From the NCBI RefSeq assembly GCF_027922325.1, contig NZ_BSFL01000001.1, positions 248,001 through 312,000 on the forward strand: a stretch of DNA of 64,000 nt, given 5' to 3'. The stretch comes from Methylopila turkensis (GTDB lineage Bacteria; Pseudomonadota; Alphaproteobacteria; Rhizobiales; Methylopilaceae). Under the pieces are notes generated by a model. It saw only the letters and a program-made list of their open reading frames with translations, ran no database searches and was not told the origin of the DNA. A program made the translations under genes and the position numbers. Within the stretch, counting starts at the first letter, position 1; every line of letters begins with the position of its first letter. Below, in pieces: positions 1 to 7,503 of this stretch.

Positions 1-416
1 TAATCGCGCTTCGCCTGGGCCAGCGCGCGGAAGCTGCGAAGGCCGGCGCGCGGGTCCACCTCCACATGGGTCCGCATCCGCGTCGTGCCGTGGGCGATCG
101 CGCGGTCGAGGCAGCGGCCGGCGCGGGCGAGCACGTCCTCTTCGGTGAAGTCCGCCTTCAGCCGCGCGACGGTCGCGATCGCGGCCTTCAGGTCGCCATG
201 GGCGTGGCCGCAGCGCCCGAGCAGGCAGGCCTTGTCGAGATGGACGTGGGTGTCGACGAAGCCCGGCAGGCCAAACCGCCCGCCGGCGTCGATCACAGGC
301 GCGTCGCAGACGATCTCGCGCTCGATCGCCGCGATCCGTCCTCCGGCGATCCCGATTGCGACCGGCGCCGGGGCGTCGCGCGTGTTGAGATTGGTGACGA
401 CGAGATCGAGGGTCAT
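1..416 (-). CDS. CodA-like amidohydrolase (cytosine deaminase family), N-terminal part, cut by window edge
   Basis: Partial gene: 138 codons are visible from the ATG at 416 down to base 1. It begins MTLDLVVTNLNTR, the usual beta-sandwich start of amidohydrolase-superfamily enzymes. Around residue 60 it has DTHVHLDK, where the two histidines would bind the catalytic metal; the HLDK variant is typical of CodA and AtzC-type deaminases. The family hydrolyses an amine or amide group on N-heterocycles in the cytosol. It diverges from the NTF2-like gene at 545, and the intergenic region carries the same motif as the promoter of the ABC importer at 1952, so it probably belongs to the same regulon. 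The substrate cannot be told, and the rest of the protein lies outside the window. Confidence 0.85.
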   Translation of the reverse strand, partial: MTLDLVVTNLNTRDAPAPVAIGIAGGRIAAIEREIVCDAPVIDAGGRFGLPGFVDTHVHLDKACLLGRCGHAHGDLKAAIATVARLKADFTEEDVLARAGRCLDRAIAHGTTRMRTHVEVDPRAGLRSFRALAQAKRD

Positions 417-465
417 GCGCAGCGTCCGCGGAACATGCCCATAAAACTAGCGCCGGGGGCGCAAA

Positions 466-491
466 ATGCATGAACTAATTGCATGCACTTT
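466..491. promoter_or_regulatory. Putative GntR operator in the divergent promoter
   Basis: ATGCATGA (466-473) is followed five bases later by TTGCATGCACTTT (479-491). The same 13 bases occur exactly at 1921-1933, with a second ATGCATGA copy at 1948-1955. The core TGCATGCA is palindromic and resembles the short palindromes bound by FCD-subfamily GntR repressors. A GntR gene lies between the two sites. Binding is inferred and not shown. Confidence 0.6.
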
Positions 492-544
492 GCCTCGCAT
501 TCTGCTTAAAGCTTGGACGTCCCGCAGCCGTGAGGATGAATCCG

Positions 545-946
545 ATGTCCGACGCCCTGTCCCCTGACGCCGCGCTGGTGCGCGATTTCCTCGAGGCCTC
601 GATGGTCCCGGATCCCGAGCGGGCCGCGAGCTACATGGCCGACGACGTGCGGATCACCTTCACCGGCGGCCGCCCCTTCACGCATCCGAGCGGTCCCACC
701 GCCTTCAACGCCATGCGCTACGCCTGGGTGAAGAAGCGGATGGAGCGGTTCGACGTGGCGCCGGGCGACGGCGAGACCGTGGTCTACAGCGTCGGCACGC
801 TCTATGGCGCATGGCCCGACGGCGAGCCGTTCGAAGGCAACCGCTACGTCGACCGCTTCCTGGTGCGCGGCGGCAAGATCGTCACCATGGACGTCTGGAA
901 TGACAGCGCCGAACGCATTCTTACGCGCCTCGGCGTCGAGGCCTGA
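545..946 (+). CDS. NTF2-like / SnoaL-like protein
   Basis: 133 residues beginning MSDALSPDAALVRDFLEA. The size and pattern are those of the cone-shaped NTF2/SnoaL fold: an N-terminal helix, a small-residue turn, then strands containing VDRFLVRGGKIVTMDVWND, as in limonene-epoxide-hydrolase and ketosteroid-isomerase relatives. Such proteins isomerise or hydrolyse small molecules or only bind them, and the reaction here is unknown. I chose the ATG at 545 because TGAGGA (531-536) lies eight bases upstream. An in-frame ATG at 536 would overlap that ribosome-binding site. It diverges from the CodA-like gene and shares its operator region, so it is probably part of the same catabolic regulon. Confidence 0.75.
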   Translation: MSDALSPDAALVRDFLEASMVPDPERAASYMADDVRITFTGGRPFTHPSGPTAFNAMRYAWVKKRMERFDVAPGDGETVVYSVGTLYGAWPDGEPFEGNRYVDRFLVRGGKIVTMDVWNDSAERILTRLGVEA

Positions 947-1028
947 GCGGCCTTTCAGGAGTCCGCCGTCATGCCCGCCTTCGCGGACATCCACGACTTG
1001 CCTTCACTCGCAGCGCCCGACGCCCAAG

Positions 1029-1059
1029 TCGTGGATACCCGGCTTCGCCGGGCATGACC
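1029..1059. repeat. REP-like palindrome
   Basis: CCCGGC-TTC-GCCGGG (1038-1052) is flanked by GTCGTGGATA and CATGACC. The GTGGATxCCC...GCATGAC layout recurs at 7088-7170 and is the common intergenic palindrome of alphaproteobacteria. It lies between convergent genes and has no T-tract, so I do not call it a terminator. Confidence 0.75.
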
Positions 1060-1093
1060 GGCGCTTGATCGCGCCTCTAATTTGCACGCGCTG

Positions 1094-1837
1094 TCACCGC
1101 CCTCCGCGCCCGCCCTTCGACGGCGCGGCGTCGAGCGCGTAAGGCGCGAGCACGTCCATGATGTTGCGCGGCTTCGCCGTCGCCTCCGACAGCAGCGCGC
1201 GGCCTGCGACCGCGTCGAGATGGTGGTCCATCAAGGCCGTCGCCCGGTCCGCGTCGCCGCCGGCGAGGGCGGCCACGATCTCGAGGTGCTCGCTGACCGC
1301 GCAGTCCGAGGAATGCGGCCGGGAGAACAGCGCGAGCGTCAGGCAGCAGCGGTAGGCGATCTCGCTGACGTAGCGGATGAGCACCGGGCTGCCGGTCATC
1401 TCGGCGAGGCGGATGTGGAACTCGGTCGCGAGCCGGATCGAGATCGGCTCCGGGCCGCCCTTCGCCTGCCGCTCGCGCTCGATGCCCTCCTCCAGCTCCG
1501 CGACCTGCGCGCGGGTCAGCCGGCCCGCGAGCCGCTTCACCACCAGCCGTTCGAGCCCGGCGCGCACGTCGAACAGGTCGCGCGCCTCGTCCCAGCTCGG
1601 GGTCGCGACCACGGCGATGCGGTTGCGGCGAAGCTCCACCAGCCCCTCGGAGCCGAGCTGGCCAAGCGCGTGGCGGGCGATGGTGCGACTGACGCCGAAG
1701 CGCTCGCCGAGCGCGTCCTCGGGCAGCCGGTCGCCCGGCGCCAGCGCCCGCTCGATGATCGCGCGCCGCAGCGCCTGGCAGATGACGCCGACCCGGTCCG
1801 GCGCGGTCCGGCGCGCTGCGTCCACGTCCGCCTTCAT
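1094..1837 (-). CDS. GntR-family transcriptional regulator, FCD subfamily
   Basis: 247 residues. The winged helix-turn-helix spans about residues 15-80, with ERFGVSRTIARHALGQL as the recognition helix region. The FCD ligand-binding domain spans about 85-230 and shows the FDVRAGLERLVV helix, FHIRLAEMTGSP and a late SEHLEIVAAL histidine, the residues that usually hold a metal and an acidic ligand. The ATG at 1837 is preferred because GGGAGG lies about nine bases upstream; an ATG at 1861 is less well placed. It is divergent from the ABC importer at 1952. It probably represses this importer and the hydrolases and is released by a small acid from the pathway. The ligand is unknown. Confidence 0.93.
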   Translation of the reverse strand: MKADVDAARRTAPDRVGVICQALRRAIIERALAPGDRLPEDALGERFGVSRTIARHALGQLGSEGLVELRRNRIAVVATPSWDEARDLFDVRAGLERLVVKRLAGRLTRAQVAELEEGIERERQAKGGPEPISIRLATEFHIRLAEMTGSPVLIRYVSEIAYRCCLTLALFSRPHSSDCAVSEHLEIVAALAGGDADRATALMDHHLDAVAGRALLSEATAKPRNIMDVLAPYALDAAPSKGGRGGR

Positions 1838-1920
1838 GCCGCGCCGACCTCCCGACTCCATCCGACCCAAGCGTGATAGCGCCGGGCGGACCGCTCGCGC
1901 AAGACGATCTGGCGCCACGT

Positions 1921-1955
1921 TTGCATGCACTTTCGCCATGGAGGCGCATGCATGA
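1921..1955. promoter_or_regulatory. Putative GntR operator before the ABC importer
   Basis: TTGCATGCACTTT (1921-1933) matches 479-491 base for base. ATGCATGA (1948-1955) overlaps the start codon of the importer ATPase. The site lies between the divergent gntR and importer genes, where an autoregulated repressor would be expected to bind. The role is inferred from position and repetition. Confidence 0.6.
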
Positions 1956-2791
1956 CGTCCGGAACTTACCCTAACGATCTCGGCGCGGAGCGCGTTGCGA
2001 TCGCCTTGTCCGGCGCAGCCGTCACCTTCGGCCGCGGCGCGCGGAAGACCGCGGCGCTCAGCCCGACGACGCTGAAGATCGCCGAGGGCGAGTTCGTGGC
2101 GCTGGTCGGCCCGTCCGGCTGCGGCAAGTCCACCATTCTCAAGCTCGCGAGCGGCCTGCTGCAGCCGAGCGAGGGCGCCGTCATCGTGGGCGGCCGCGAG
2201 ACCGCCGCCAAGGCGATGCGCATCGGCATGGCGTTCCAGAACCCGACGATGCTGCCCTGGCTCACCGTCGAGCGGAACATCATGCTGCCGCTCAAGATCG
2301 TGCGGCCGTTCCGCGGCGAGTACCGCGCCAAGCGGCGGACGGAGTTCCGCGACCGCGCCCATGCGCTGCTCGATCAGGTCGGGCTGAAGGGCTTCGCGGA
2401 CAAGTATCCGTGGCAGCTCTCGGGCGGCATGCAGCAGCGGGCGAACCTCTGCCGCGCGCTGATCCACGAGCCCCGACTGCTGCTGCTCGACGAGCCGTTC
2501 GGCGCGCTCGACCAGTTCACCCGCGAGGAGCTCTGGGGCGTGCTGCAGGAGCTGTGGCTCGCGCGCAAGCCGACCGTGCTGCTCGTCACCCACGACCTCA
2601 AGGAGGCCGGGTACCTCGCCAGCCGCATCTGCGTGATGAGCGCCCGCCCCGGCCGCATCCTCGACGACAGCCCGGTGGATTTCCCGCGCCCGCGCACCGT
2701 CGCCATGACGTTCGACCCGGATTTCGTCGCCCTCAACCAGCGCCTCAGGGCGCGCATCGTGGAGGCCCGCGGCGGCGCGGAGCAGAGCTGA
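1952..2791 (+). CDS. ABC transporter ATP-binding protein, nitrate/taurine (NitT/TauT) type
   Basis: 279 residues. Walker A is GPSGCGKST, the Q-loop region AFQNPTMLPW, the signature LSGGMQQR, Walker B LLLLDEPFGALD and the switch histidine in LLVTHDLKEA. The MLPW Q-loop sequence is typical of NitT/TauT and pyrimidine-precursor importers. It energises uptake across the inner membrane together with the permease at 2791 and the binding protein at 3600. GGAGG (1940-1944) sets the ATG at 1952 rather than the in-frame ATG at 1925. Its stop codon overlaps the next start (TGATG), so the two are translationally coupled. Confidence 0.95.
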   Translation: MTSGTYPNDLGAERVAIALSGAAVTFGRGARKTAALSPTTLKIAEGEFVALVGPSGCGKSTILKLASGLLQPSEGAVIVGGRETAAKAMRIGMAFQNPTMLPWLTVERNIMLPLKIVRPFRGEYRAKRRTEFRDRAHALLDQVGLKGFADKYPWQLSGGMQQRANLCRALIHEPRLLLLDEPFGALDQFTREELWGVLQELWLARKPTVLLVTHDLKEAGYLASRICVMSARPGRILDDSPVDFPRPRTVAMTFDPDFVALNQRLRARIVEARGGAEQS

Positions 2792-3570
2792 TGACCGATT
2801 TCGCCGCCGTCCGCCGCAAGCTCTGGGCCGTCGCCCTGATCGTCGGCTTCTTCCTGCTGTGGGAGGCGCTCTGCCTCGCCCTCGACGTCTCGGACCTGGT
2901 GCTGCCGCGCCCGAGCCAGGTGTTCGCCACCCTGTTCGCGCGGCTGCCGATCCTGTGGCCGCACATCCTGCAGACGCTGATGACGACCATGATCGGCTTC
3001 GTCGGCGGCGTGGTGATCGGCGTCGCCATCGGCGCGCTGATCGGCGTCTCGAAGGTGGCCTACGACACCGCCTATCCGCTGCTGATCGGCTTCTCGTCGA
3101 TCCCGAAGGTCGCCGTGGTGCCGATCTTCGTGCTGTGGTTTGGCTCCGGCACGGTTCCGGCCGTCCTGACCTCGCTCGTGATCTGCTTCTTCCCGATCGT
3201 GGTGAACGTCGCGACGGGCCTCGCCACCACCGAGCCCGAGCTCGAGGACGTGCTGAAGGCGCTCGGCGCCTCGAAGGCCGACATCCTCTGGAACGTCGGC
3301 CTGCCGCGCGTGATGCCGTTCTTCTTCGCGGCGCTGAAGGTTTCGATCACCTACGCCTTCGTCGGCACCGTGCTGGCCGAGACCGTCGCGTCGAACCGCG
3401 GCGTCGGCAACGTGATGATGAGCGCGTCGTCGAACTTCGACGTGCCGCTGGTCTTCGCCGGGCTGTTCGTGCTCGCGGGCCTCGGCGTCGCCCTCTACGT
3501 CGCCTTCTCCCTCATCGAGCGCCGCGTCACCGGCTGGGCCTCCCGCCGCGACGACTTCGCGGCCGCATGA
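2791..3570 (+). CDS. ABC transporter permease, NitT/TauT type
   Basis: 259 residues with about six membrane segments: an N-terminal VALIVGFFLLWEAL helix, TLMTTMIGFVGGVVIGVAIGALIG, and the coupling-helix region EPELEDVLKALGASKADILWNV, which has the EAA-G pattern that docks on the ATPase. Length and layout are usual for SsuC/TauC-like permeases. It overlaps the ATPase gene by one base and is followed 29 bases later by the binding protein, giving a complete importer of one ATPase, one homodimeric permease and one periplasmic protein. The substrate is unknown from this protein alone. Confidence 0.95.
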   Translation: MTDFAAVRRKLWAVALIVGFFLLWEALCLALDVSDLVLPRPSQVFATLFARLPILWPHILQTLMTTMIGFVGGVVIGVAIGALIGVSKVAYDTAYPLLIGFSSIPKVAVVPIFVLWFGSGTVPAVLTSLVICFFPIVVNVATGLATTEPELEDVLKALGASKADILWNVGLPRVMPFFFAALKVSITYAFVGTVLAETVASNRGVGNVMMSASSNFDVPLVFAGLFVLAGLGVALYVAFSLIERRVTGWASRRDDFAAA

Positions 3571-3599
3571 CGATTCCCAAACAGGAAGGACCCCTCCAG

Positions 3600-4625
3600 A
3601 TGCTGAAGCCGCTCCTCGCCGCGCTCGCGCTCGGCGCCCTCGTCTCCGCGCCCGCCGCCGCGGCCGACACCAAGATCAAGTTCACGCTCGGCTGGAAGAC
3701 CCAAGGCTCCGACGCCGCCTTCATGCTCGCCAAGGACAAGGGCTACTTCAAGGAGGAAGGGCTCGACGTCCAGATCGACCAGGGCGAGGGCTCGGGCGCG
3801 ACCGTCACGCGCATCATGTCGGGCGCATGGGACGCGGGCTTCGGCGACGTCAACGCCATCATCCAGAACGCCGCCCAGCGCCCGGACGCCGCGCCGGTGA
3901 TGGTCTACCAGATGTGGAACCGCCCGCCCTTCGCGGTCGTGACCAAGGCGGAGGCCGGCGTCAAGTCGCCGAAGGACCTCGAGGGCAAGACGCTCGGCGG
4001 CGCGCAGGGCACGCCGACCACGCGCCTGATCTCGGTCTTCGCCAAGACCAACGGCGTCGACATGGAGAAGGTGAAGCTCTCCAACATGGCCCCGAACCTT
4101 CAGGAGCCGATGCTGATCCGCGGCGACATCGACGGCGCGATGGTGTTCACCCTCACGAGCTATTTCAACCTCGTGCTGAACCGGCAGGACCCGGACAAGG
4201 ACTACCGCTGGCTGAACTTCGGCGACTATGGCCTCGACCTCTACTCGAACGGCATGATGGTCTCGCGCAAGCTGCTGAAGGAGAATCCGAAGGCGGTGGC
4301 GGGGCTGGTCAAGGCCGTCAACCGCGCGGCGATCGAGATCGGCAAGGACCAGGAGGCGGGCATGAAGGCGATCGAGGCCTACGACAATCTCGTCAATCTC
4401 GCGGTCGAGAAGCGCCGCCTGCAGTTCGCCTACGAGAAGCTGATGGTCTCGCCCGAAGCCGCCGAGATCGGGCTCGGCGACATCAAGGACGACCGCATGA
4501 AGAAGGCGATCGACATCGTGGTCCAGGGCTACGGCCTGCCGCGCGCGCCGGAGCCGTCCGAGATCTTCTCGCGCGAGTTCCTGCCGGCTCGCGCCGAGCG
4601 CGAGCTCGTCTACACGGCGAACTGA
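3600..4625 (+). CDS. ABC transporter substrate-binding protein, NMT1/THI5-like
   Basis: 341 residues with a Sec signal peptide ending near ALVSAPAAAA, then the two-lobed NMT1/THI5 fold: FTLGWKTQGSDAAFMLAKDKG at the start of the mature part and KDLEGKTLGGAQGTPTTRL in the first lobe. This family binds thiamine precursors, pyrimidines, aromatic acids, taurine and similar small molecules in the periplasm. AGGAAGGA (3583-3590) supports the ATG at 3600; an in-frame ATG at 3567 overlaps the permease stop and would put extra residues before the signal peptide. The amidohydrolase gene starts two bases after its stop codon, so the ligand is probably the compound hydrolysed by its neighbours. Confidence 0.92.
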   Translation: MLKPLLAALALGALVSAPAAAADTKIKFTLGWKTQGSDAAFMLAKDKGYFKEEGLDVQIDQGEGSGATVTRIMSGAWDAGFGDVNAIIQNAAQRPDAAPVMVYQMWNRPPFAVVTKAEAGVKSPKDLEGKTLGGAQGTPTTRLISVFAKTNGVDMEKVKLSNMAPNLQEPMLIRGDIDGAMVFTLTSYFNLVLNRQDPDKDYRWLNFGDYGLDLYSNGMMVSRKLLKENPKAVAGLVKAVNRAAIEIGKDQEAGMKAIEAYDNLVNLAVEKRRLQFAYEKLMVSPEAAEIGLGDIKDDRMKKAIDIVVQGYGLPRAPEPSEIFSREFLPARAERELVYTAN

Positions 4626-4627
4626 CC

Positions 4628-6067
4628 ATGGCCGGAGCCGTCGCCGCCGCGGCGCTGTTCGACGGCGAACGCCTTCGCTGCGACGTCGCCCTCGCGCATG
4701 AGGGCGGCGTCGTCGCCGCGATCGAGCGGGTTGCGGAACCGCATAGCGGGCCGCGGCGGCTGGTGACGCCGGCGCTCGTCAACGCGCACGACCATGCGCG
4801 ACCGCTGTCGACGACCTCGTTCGGCTCGGCCTTCCTGCCGCTCGAAACCTGGCTGCCGCGCAACGTCTTCGTGACGCCGCCGGACCCCTATCTCGCGGCG
4901 GTCGCGCCGCTCGCCCGCGCCGCGCGCGCCGGCTGCGGCGCGGTGATGGTCCACTACACCCGGCCGAGCGGGACGCTGTCTCCGGTCGACGAGGCGCGCG
5001 CCATCGCCCGCGCCGCGAACGACGTCGGCGTGCGCATCGCCTTCGCGCCAGCCGTCCGCGACATGAACCCGCTGGTCTATGGCGACGAGACCGAGATGCT
5101 GGCGCGCCTTTCCCCGGCGGCCGAGGCGCTGTTCCGCGACGCCTTCGTCCGCGAGCCGGCGACGCCGCAGGCCTATCTCGACCTCGTCGACGAGATCGCG
5201 GAGGCGATCGCGGGGCCGCTCGTCGACGTGCAGTACGGGCCGGCGGGCCCGCAATGGTGCTCGCGCCCGCTGCTGGAGGCGATCGCGGACGCTTCCGCCC
5301 GCACCGAGCGGCGCGTGCACATGCATCTGCTGGAGACCGAGCGCCAGCGCGCCTGGGCGGACCGGGCCTTCCCCGACGGCGTCGTCCGGCATCTGGAGGA
5401 GATCGGCCTGCTGTCGGCGCGGCTGACGCTCGCCCATTGCGTCCATGCGCGGCCCGACGAGCTCGACCGGATCGCGGCCTCCGGCGCGCGGATCGTCACC
5501 AATTTCAGCTCGAACATGTATCTGCGCTCAGGCCTCGGCCCCATCCGCGAGGCGCACGCCCGCGGCTGCCGGGTCGCGGTCGGCGTCGACGGGCAGGCGC
5601 TCGACGAGGACGACGACCTGCTGCGCGAGATGCGGCTGGTGCACGGCGTCCACGCCGGCGCGAAGCTCGATCCCGCATGGACGCGCGCTGGCTTCCTGTC
5701 GGCCGTGATCGCCGCCGGCCGCGCCGCCGTCGGCGCGCCCGGAGACGGAGCGCTGGCGCCCGGCGCGGCGGCGGATTTCATCGCGTTCGACCTCGACGCG
5801 CTCGACCGCGACCGGATCGCGCCGGTCGATCCGCTCGACCTGCTGTTCACCCGCGGCGCCGCGGCCCATGTGCGCGAGGTCGTGGTGGCGGGCCGCACGA
5901 TCGTCGCCGACGGCCGCGTCGCGGGCGTCGATCTCGACGCGGTCGAGGCCGAGCTCCGGACGCTGTTCCGGGCGAACGCCGGCCGCCATCGCGCGCTCGA
6001 AGCCGCATGGGGTCCGTTCGACGCCGGCTTGCGCGACTGGTTCCGGGGCTGCCTCGGCTGCGGCTGA
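4628..6067 (+). CDS. Metal-dependent amidohydrolase / deaminase (TrzN/SsnA-like)
   Basis: 479 residues with a complete set of amidohydrolase metal ligands: HDH at residues 54-56 (VNAHDHAR), HMH at 231-233, LAH at 270 and the catalytic Asp in GVDGQ at 321. A C-terminal composite beta-sandwich is rich in the usual GAAADFIAFD and VVVAGRTIVADGRV sequences. It would hydrolyse an N-heterocycle or an amide in the cytosol using one Zn or Fe. It starts two bases after the binding-protein gene and is the first enzyme of the operon. A nine-base GCCTCGGCT/AGCCGAGGC inverted repeat spans its stop codon. The exact substrate is not predictable. Confidence 0.9.
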   Translation: MAGAVAAAALFDGERLRCDVALAHEGGVVAAIERVAEPHSGPRRLVTPALVNAHDHARPLSTTSFGSAFLPLETWLPRNVFVTPPDPYLAAVAPLARAARAGCGAVMVHYTRPSGTLSPVDEARAIARAANDVGVRIAFAPAVRDMNPLVYGDETEMLARLSPAAEALFRDAFVREPATPQAYLDLVDEIAEAIAGPLVDVQYGPAGPQWCSRPLLEAIADASARTERRVHMHLLETERQRAWADRAFPDGVVRHLEEIGLLSARLTLAHCVHARPDELDRIAASGARIVTNFSSNMYLRSGLGPIREAHARGCRVAVGVDGQALDEDDDLLREMRLVHGVHAGAKLDPAWTRAGFLSAVIAAGRAAVGAPGDGALAPGAAADFIAFDLDALDRDRIAPVDPLDLLFTRGAAAHVREVVVAGRTIVADGRVAGVDLDAVEAELRTLFRANAGRHRALEAAWGPFDAGLRDWFRGCLGCG

Positions 6068-6165
6068 AGCCGAGGCCCGTCGACGAAGCGTGACTTGCCG
6101 CCCTCGCCCCGCGAGGATGAACTGAACGACCAGAAGCCGAACAACGACAGAGAGGACGAGACGCC

Positions 6166-7065
6166 ATGCCGAAGGAGATTTTCGTGTCCTACGGGATCGA
6201 CGTCGACGCCGTGGCCGGCTGGCTCGGCTCCTACGGCGGCGAGGACAGCCCCTGCGACATCTCCCGCGGCGTGTTCGCCGGCCGCGTCGGCTCGCCCCGC
6301 CTGCTGCGCCTGTTCGACAAGTGGGGGATCAAGACCACCTGGTTCATCCCCGGCCACTCGATCGAGACCTTTCCGGAGGAGATGAAGGCGGTCGCCTCCG
6401 CCGGCCACGAGATCGGCATGCACGGCTACAGCCACGAGAACCCGATCGCGATGACGCCGGAGCAGGAGGAGGCGATCTTCGACAAATGCGTCGAGGTGAT
6501 CGCCGAGCTGTCCGGCCAGGGCCCCCGCGGCTATGTCGCGCCGTGGTGGGAGTTCGGCGCCAAGACCAACGAGCTGCTGCAGAAGAAGGGCGTCCGCTAC
6601 GACCACTCGCTGATGCACAACGACCATCACCCCTATTACGTGACGGTCGGCGACCAGTGGACCAAGATCGACTACTCGCAGCACCCCTCGACCTGGATGA
6701 AGCCGTTCACCTCGGGCGAGGAGACCGACCTGATCGAGATTCCGGCCTCGTGGCATCTCGACGACCTGCCGCCGATGATGTTCATCAAAGCGGCGCCCAA
6801 CAGCCACGGCTTCGTCGATCCGCACGTCATCGAACGGATGTGGCGCGACCAGTTCGACTGGGTCTACGAGAACTACGACTACGCCGTGTTCCCGATCACC
6901 ATCCACCCGGACGTCTCCGGCCGCCCGCACGTGCTGCAGATGCACCAGCGGCTCTACGACCACATGCGAGCCCATGCCGGCGTGAAGTTCGTCGCGATGG
7001 AGGAGATCGCGGAGGACTTCGCCAAGCGCTATCCGCGCTCCGGGACCGCCCGGCCGCAGTCCTGA
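6166..7065 (+). CDS. Polysaccharide-deacetylase-fold amidase, cyclic imide hydrolase / PuuE-like
   Basis: 299 residues of the NodB/PuuE catalytic barrel. The first metal motif is GIDVDAV (Asp12, in place of TFDDG); the second is GMHGYSHE (His86 and His90). [14 protein letters not shown] and APWWEFG fill the usual later motifs. Members of this branch, such as cyclic imide hydrolase and allantoinase PuuE, open five- or six-membered imide or hydantoin-like rings, not sugars. GAGAGGACGAG upstream gives the ribosome-binding site. Its position next to an importer and two amidohydrolases suggests ring opening in a catabolic path. The ring type is inferred and untested. Confidence 0.88.
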   Translation: MPKEIFVSYGIDVDAVAGWLGSYGGEDSPCDISRGVFAGRVGSPRLLRLFDKWGIKTTWFIPGHSIETFPEEMKAVASAGHEIGMHGYSHENPIAMTPEQEEAIFDKCVEVIAELSGQGPRGYVAPWWEFGAKTNELLQKKGVRYDHSLMHNDHHPYYVTVGDQWTKIDYSQHPSTWMKPFTSGEETDLIEIPASWHLDDLPPMMFIKAAPNSHGFVDPHVIERMWRDQFDWVYENYDYAVFPITIHPDVSGRPHVLQMHQRLYDHMRAHAGVKFVAMEEIAEDFAKRYPRSGTARPQS

Positions 7066-7087
7066 CGCGCCGGGTTCAGACGCAGCC

Positions 7088-7170
7088 GTCATCCCCCGGC
7101 TCGTCCGGGGGATCCACGGCGACGTTCGCGCAGCGGACCGGCGGATGCCCCGGACAAGCCGGGGCATGAC
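7088..7170. repeat. Pair of inverted REP-like palindromes (BIME-like)
   Basis: Unit one is ATCCCCCGG-CTCGT-CCGGGGGAT (7091-7113), preceded by GTC and followed by CCAC. Unit two is ATGCCCCGG-ACAAG-CCGGGGCAT (7145-7167), followed by GAC. The units face each other, and a single related copy lies at 1029-1059. They fill the gap between the deacetylase-like gene and the MCGLCG gene. Confidence 0.85.
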
Positions 7171-7197
7171 GCAGCCATTCAGTTGCAGGAGACGGCC

Positions 7198-7503
7198 ATG
7201 TGCGGGCTCTGCGGGTCGTTCGGATCGGAAGCGCACTGGAGCGACGGCGTCGCGGACCCGGCGCGCACGCCGACCGCCGACCGCATCCGCCGCGCGGCGG
7301 TGGCGAACGAGACGCTAGCGCTCTACGGCCTCAGCGTCCGCGAATGGGGCGGGCGCTTCACGCTGTCGTCCCGCACCGGCAAGGTCGCGGTGGTCGACAC
7401 GCTGGGCGCGGTCTGGCCCGCGGCGGAAAAGCTGACCCGCCGCGACTGCGACCCGCTCGACGAGGTGGTGCTGGCCAGACTTAAAAGCCAATGCCTAGAA
7501 TAG
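7198..7503 (+). CDS. Small MCGLCG conserved hypothetical protein, 3' end probably altered by insertion
   Basis: 101 residues starting MCGLCGSFGSEAHWSD. AGGAG (7187-7191) six bases upstream fixes the start. I recall short proteins of this type beside CobW GTPases and cytosine-deaminase-like genes, but know of no assigned function. The N-terminal CxxC could bind metal, which would fit the neighbouring metal-trafficking CobW; this is inference. The last nine codons (AGA CTT AAA AGC CAA TGC CTA GAA, then TAG) abruptly change to rare AT-rich usage from base 7477. The native C-terminus therefore appears to have been replaced by inserted DNA. The original extension was probably short, because the preceding LDEVVLARL looks close to the natural end. 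Confidence 0.7.
   Translation: MCGLCGSFGSEAHWSDGVADPARTPTADRIRRAAVANETLALYGLSVREWGGRFTLSSRTGKVAVVDTLGAVWPAAEKLTRRDCDPLDEVVLARLKSQCLE

Noticed and set aside
1952..4625. Thiamine-precursor importer ThiXYZ, because thi genes lie downstream
   Set aside because: The importer is joined to amidohydrolases and a GntR motif; the TPP riboswitch lies only before thiO, 5 kb later, after the unrelated cobW.
6058..6080. Terminator at the end of the TrzN-like gene
   Set aside because: The GCCTCGGCT inverted repeat overlaps the stop codon and has no T-tract; the next gene continues on the same strand.
7198..7503. Class II glutamine amidotransferase, because of the N-terminal MCGLCG
   Set aside because: The protein is far too short and lacks all other Ntn-amidotransferase motifs; only the first residues look alike.
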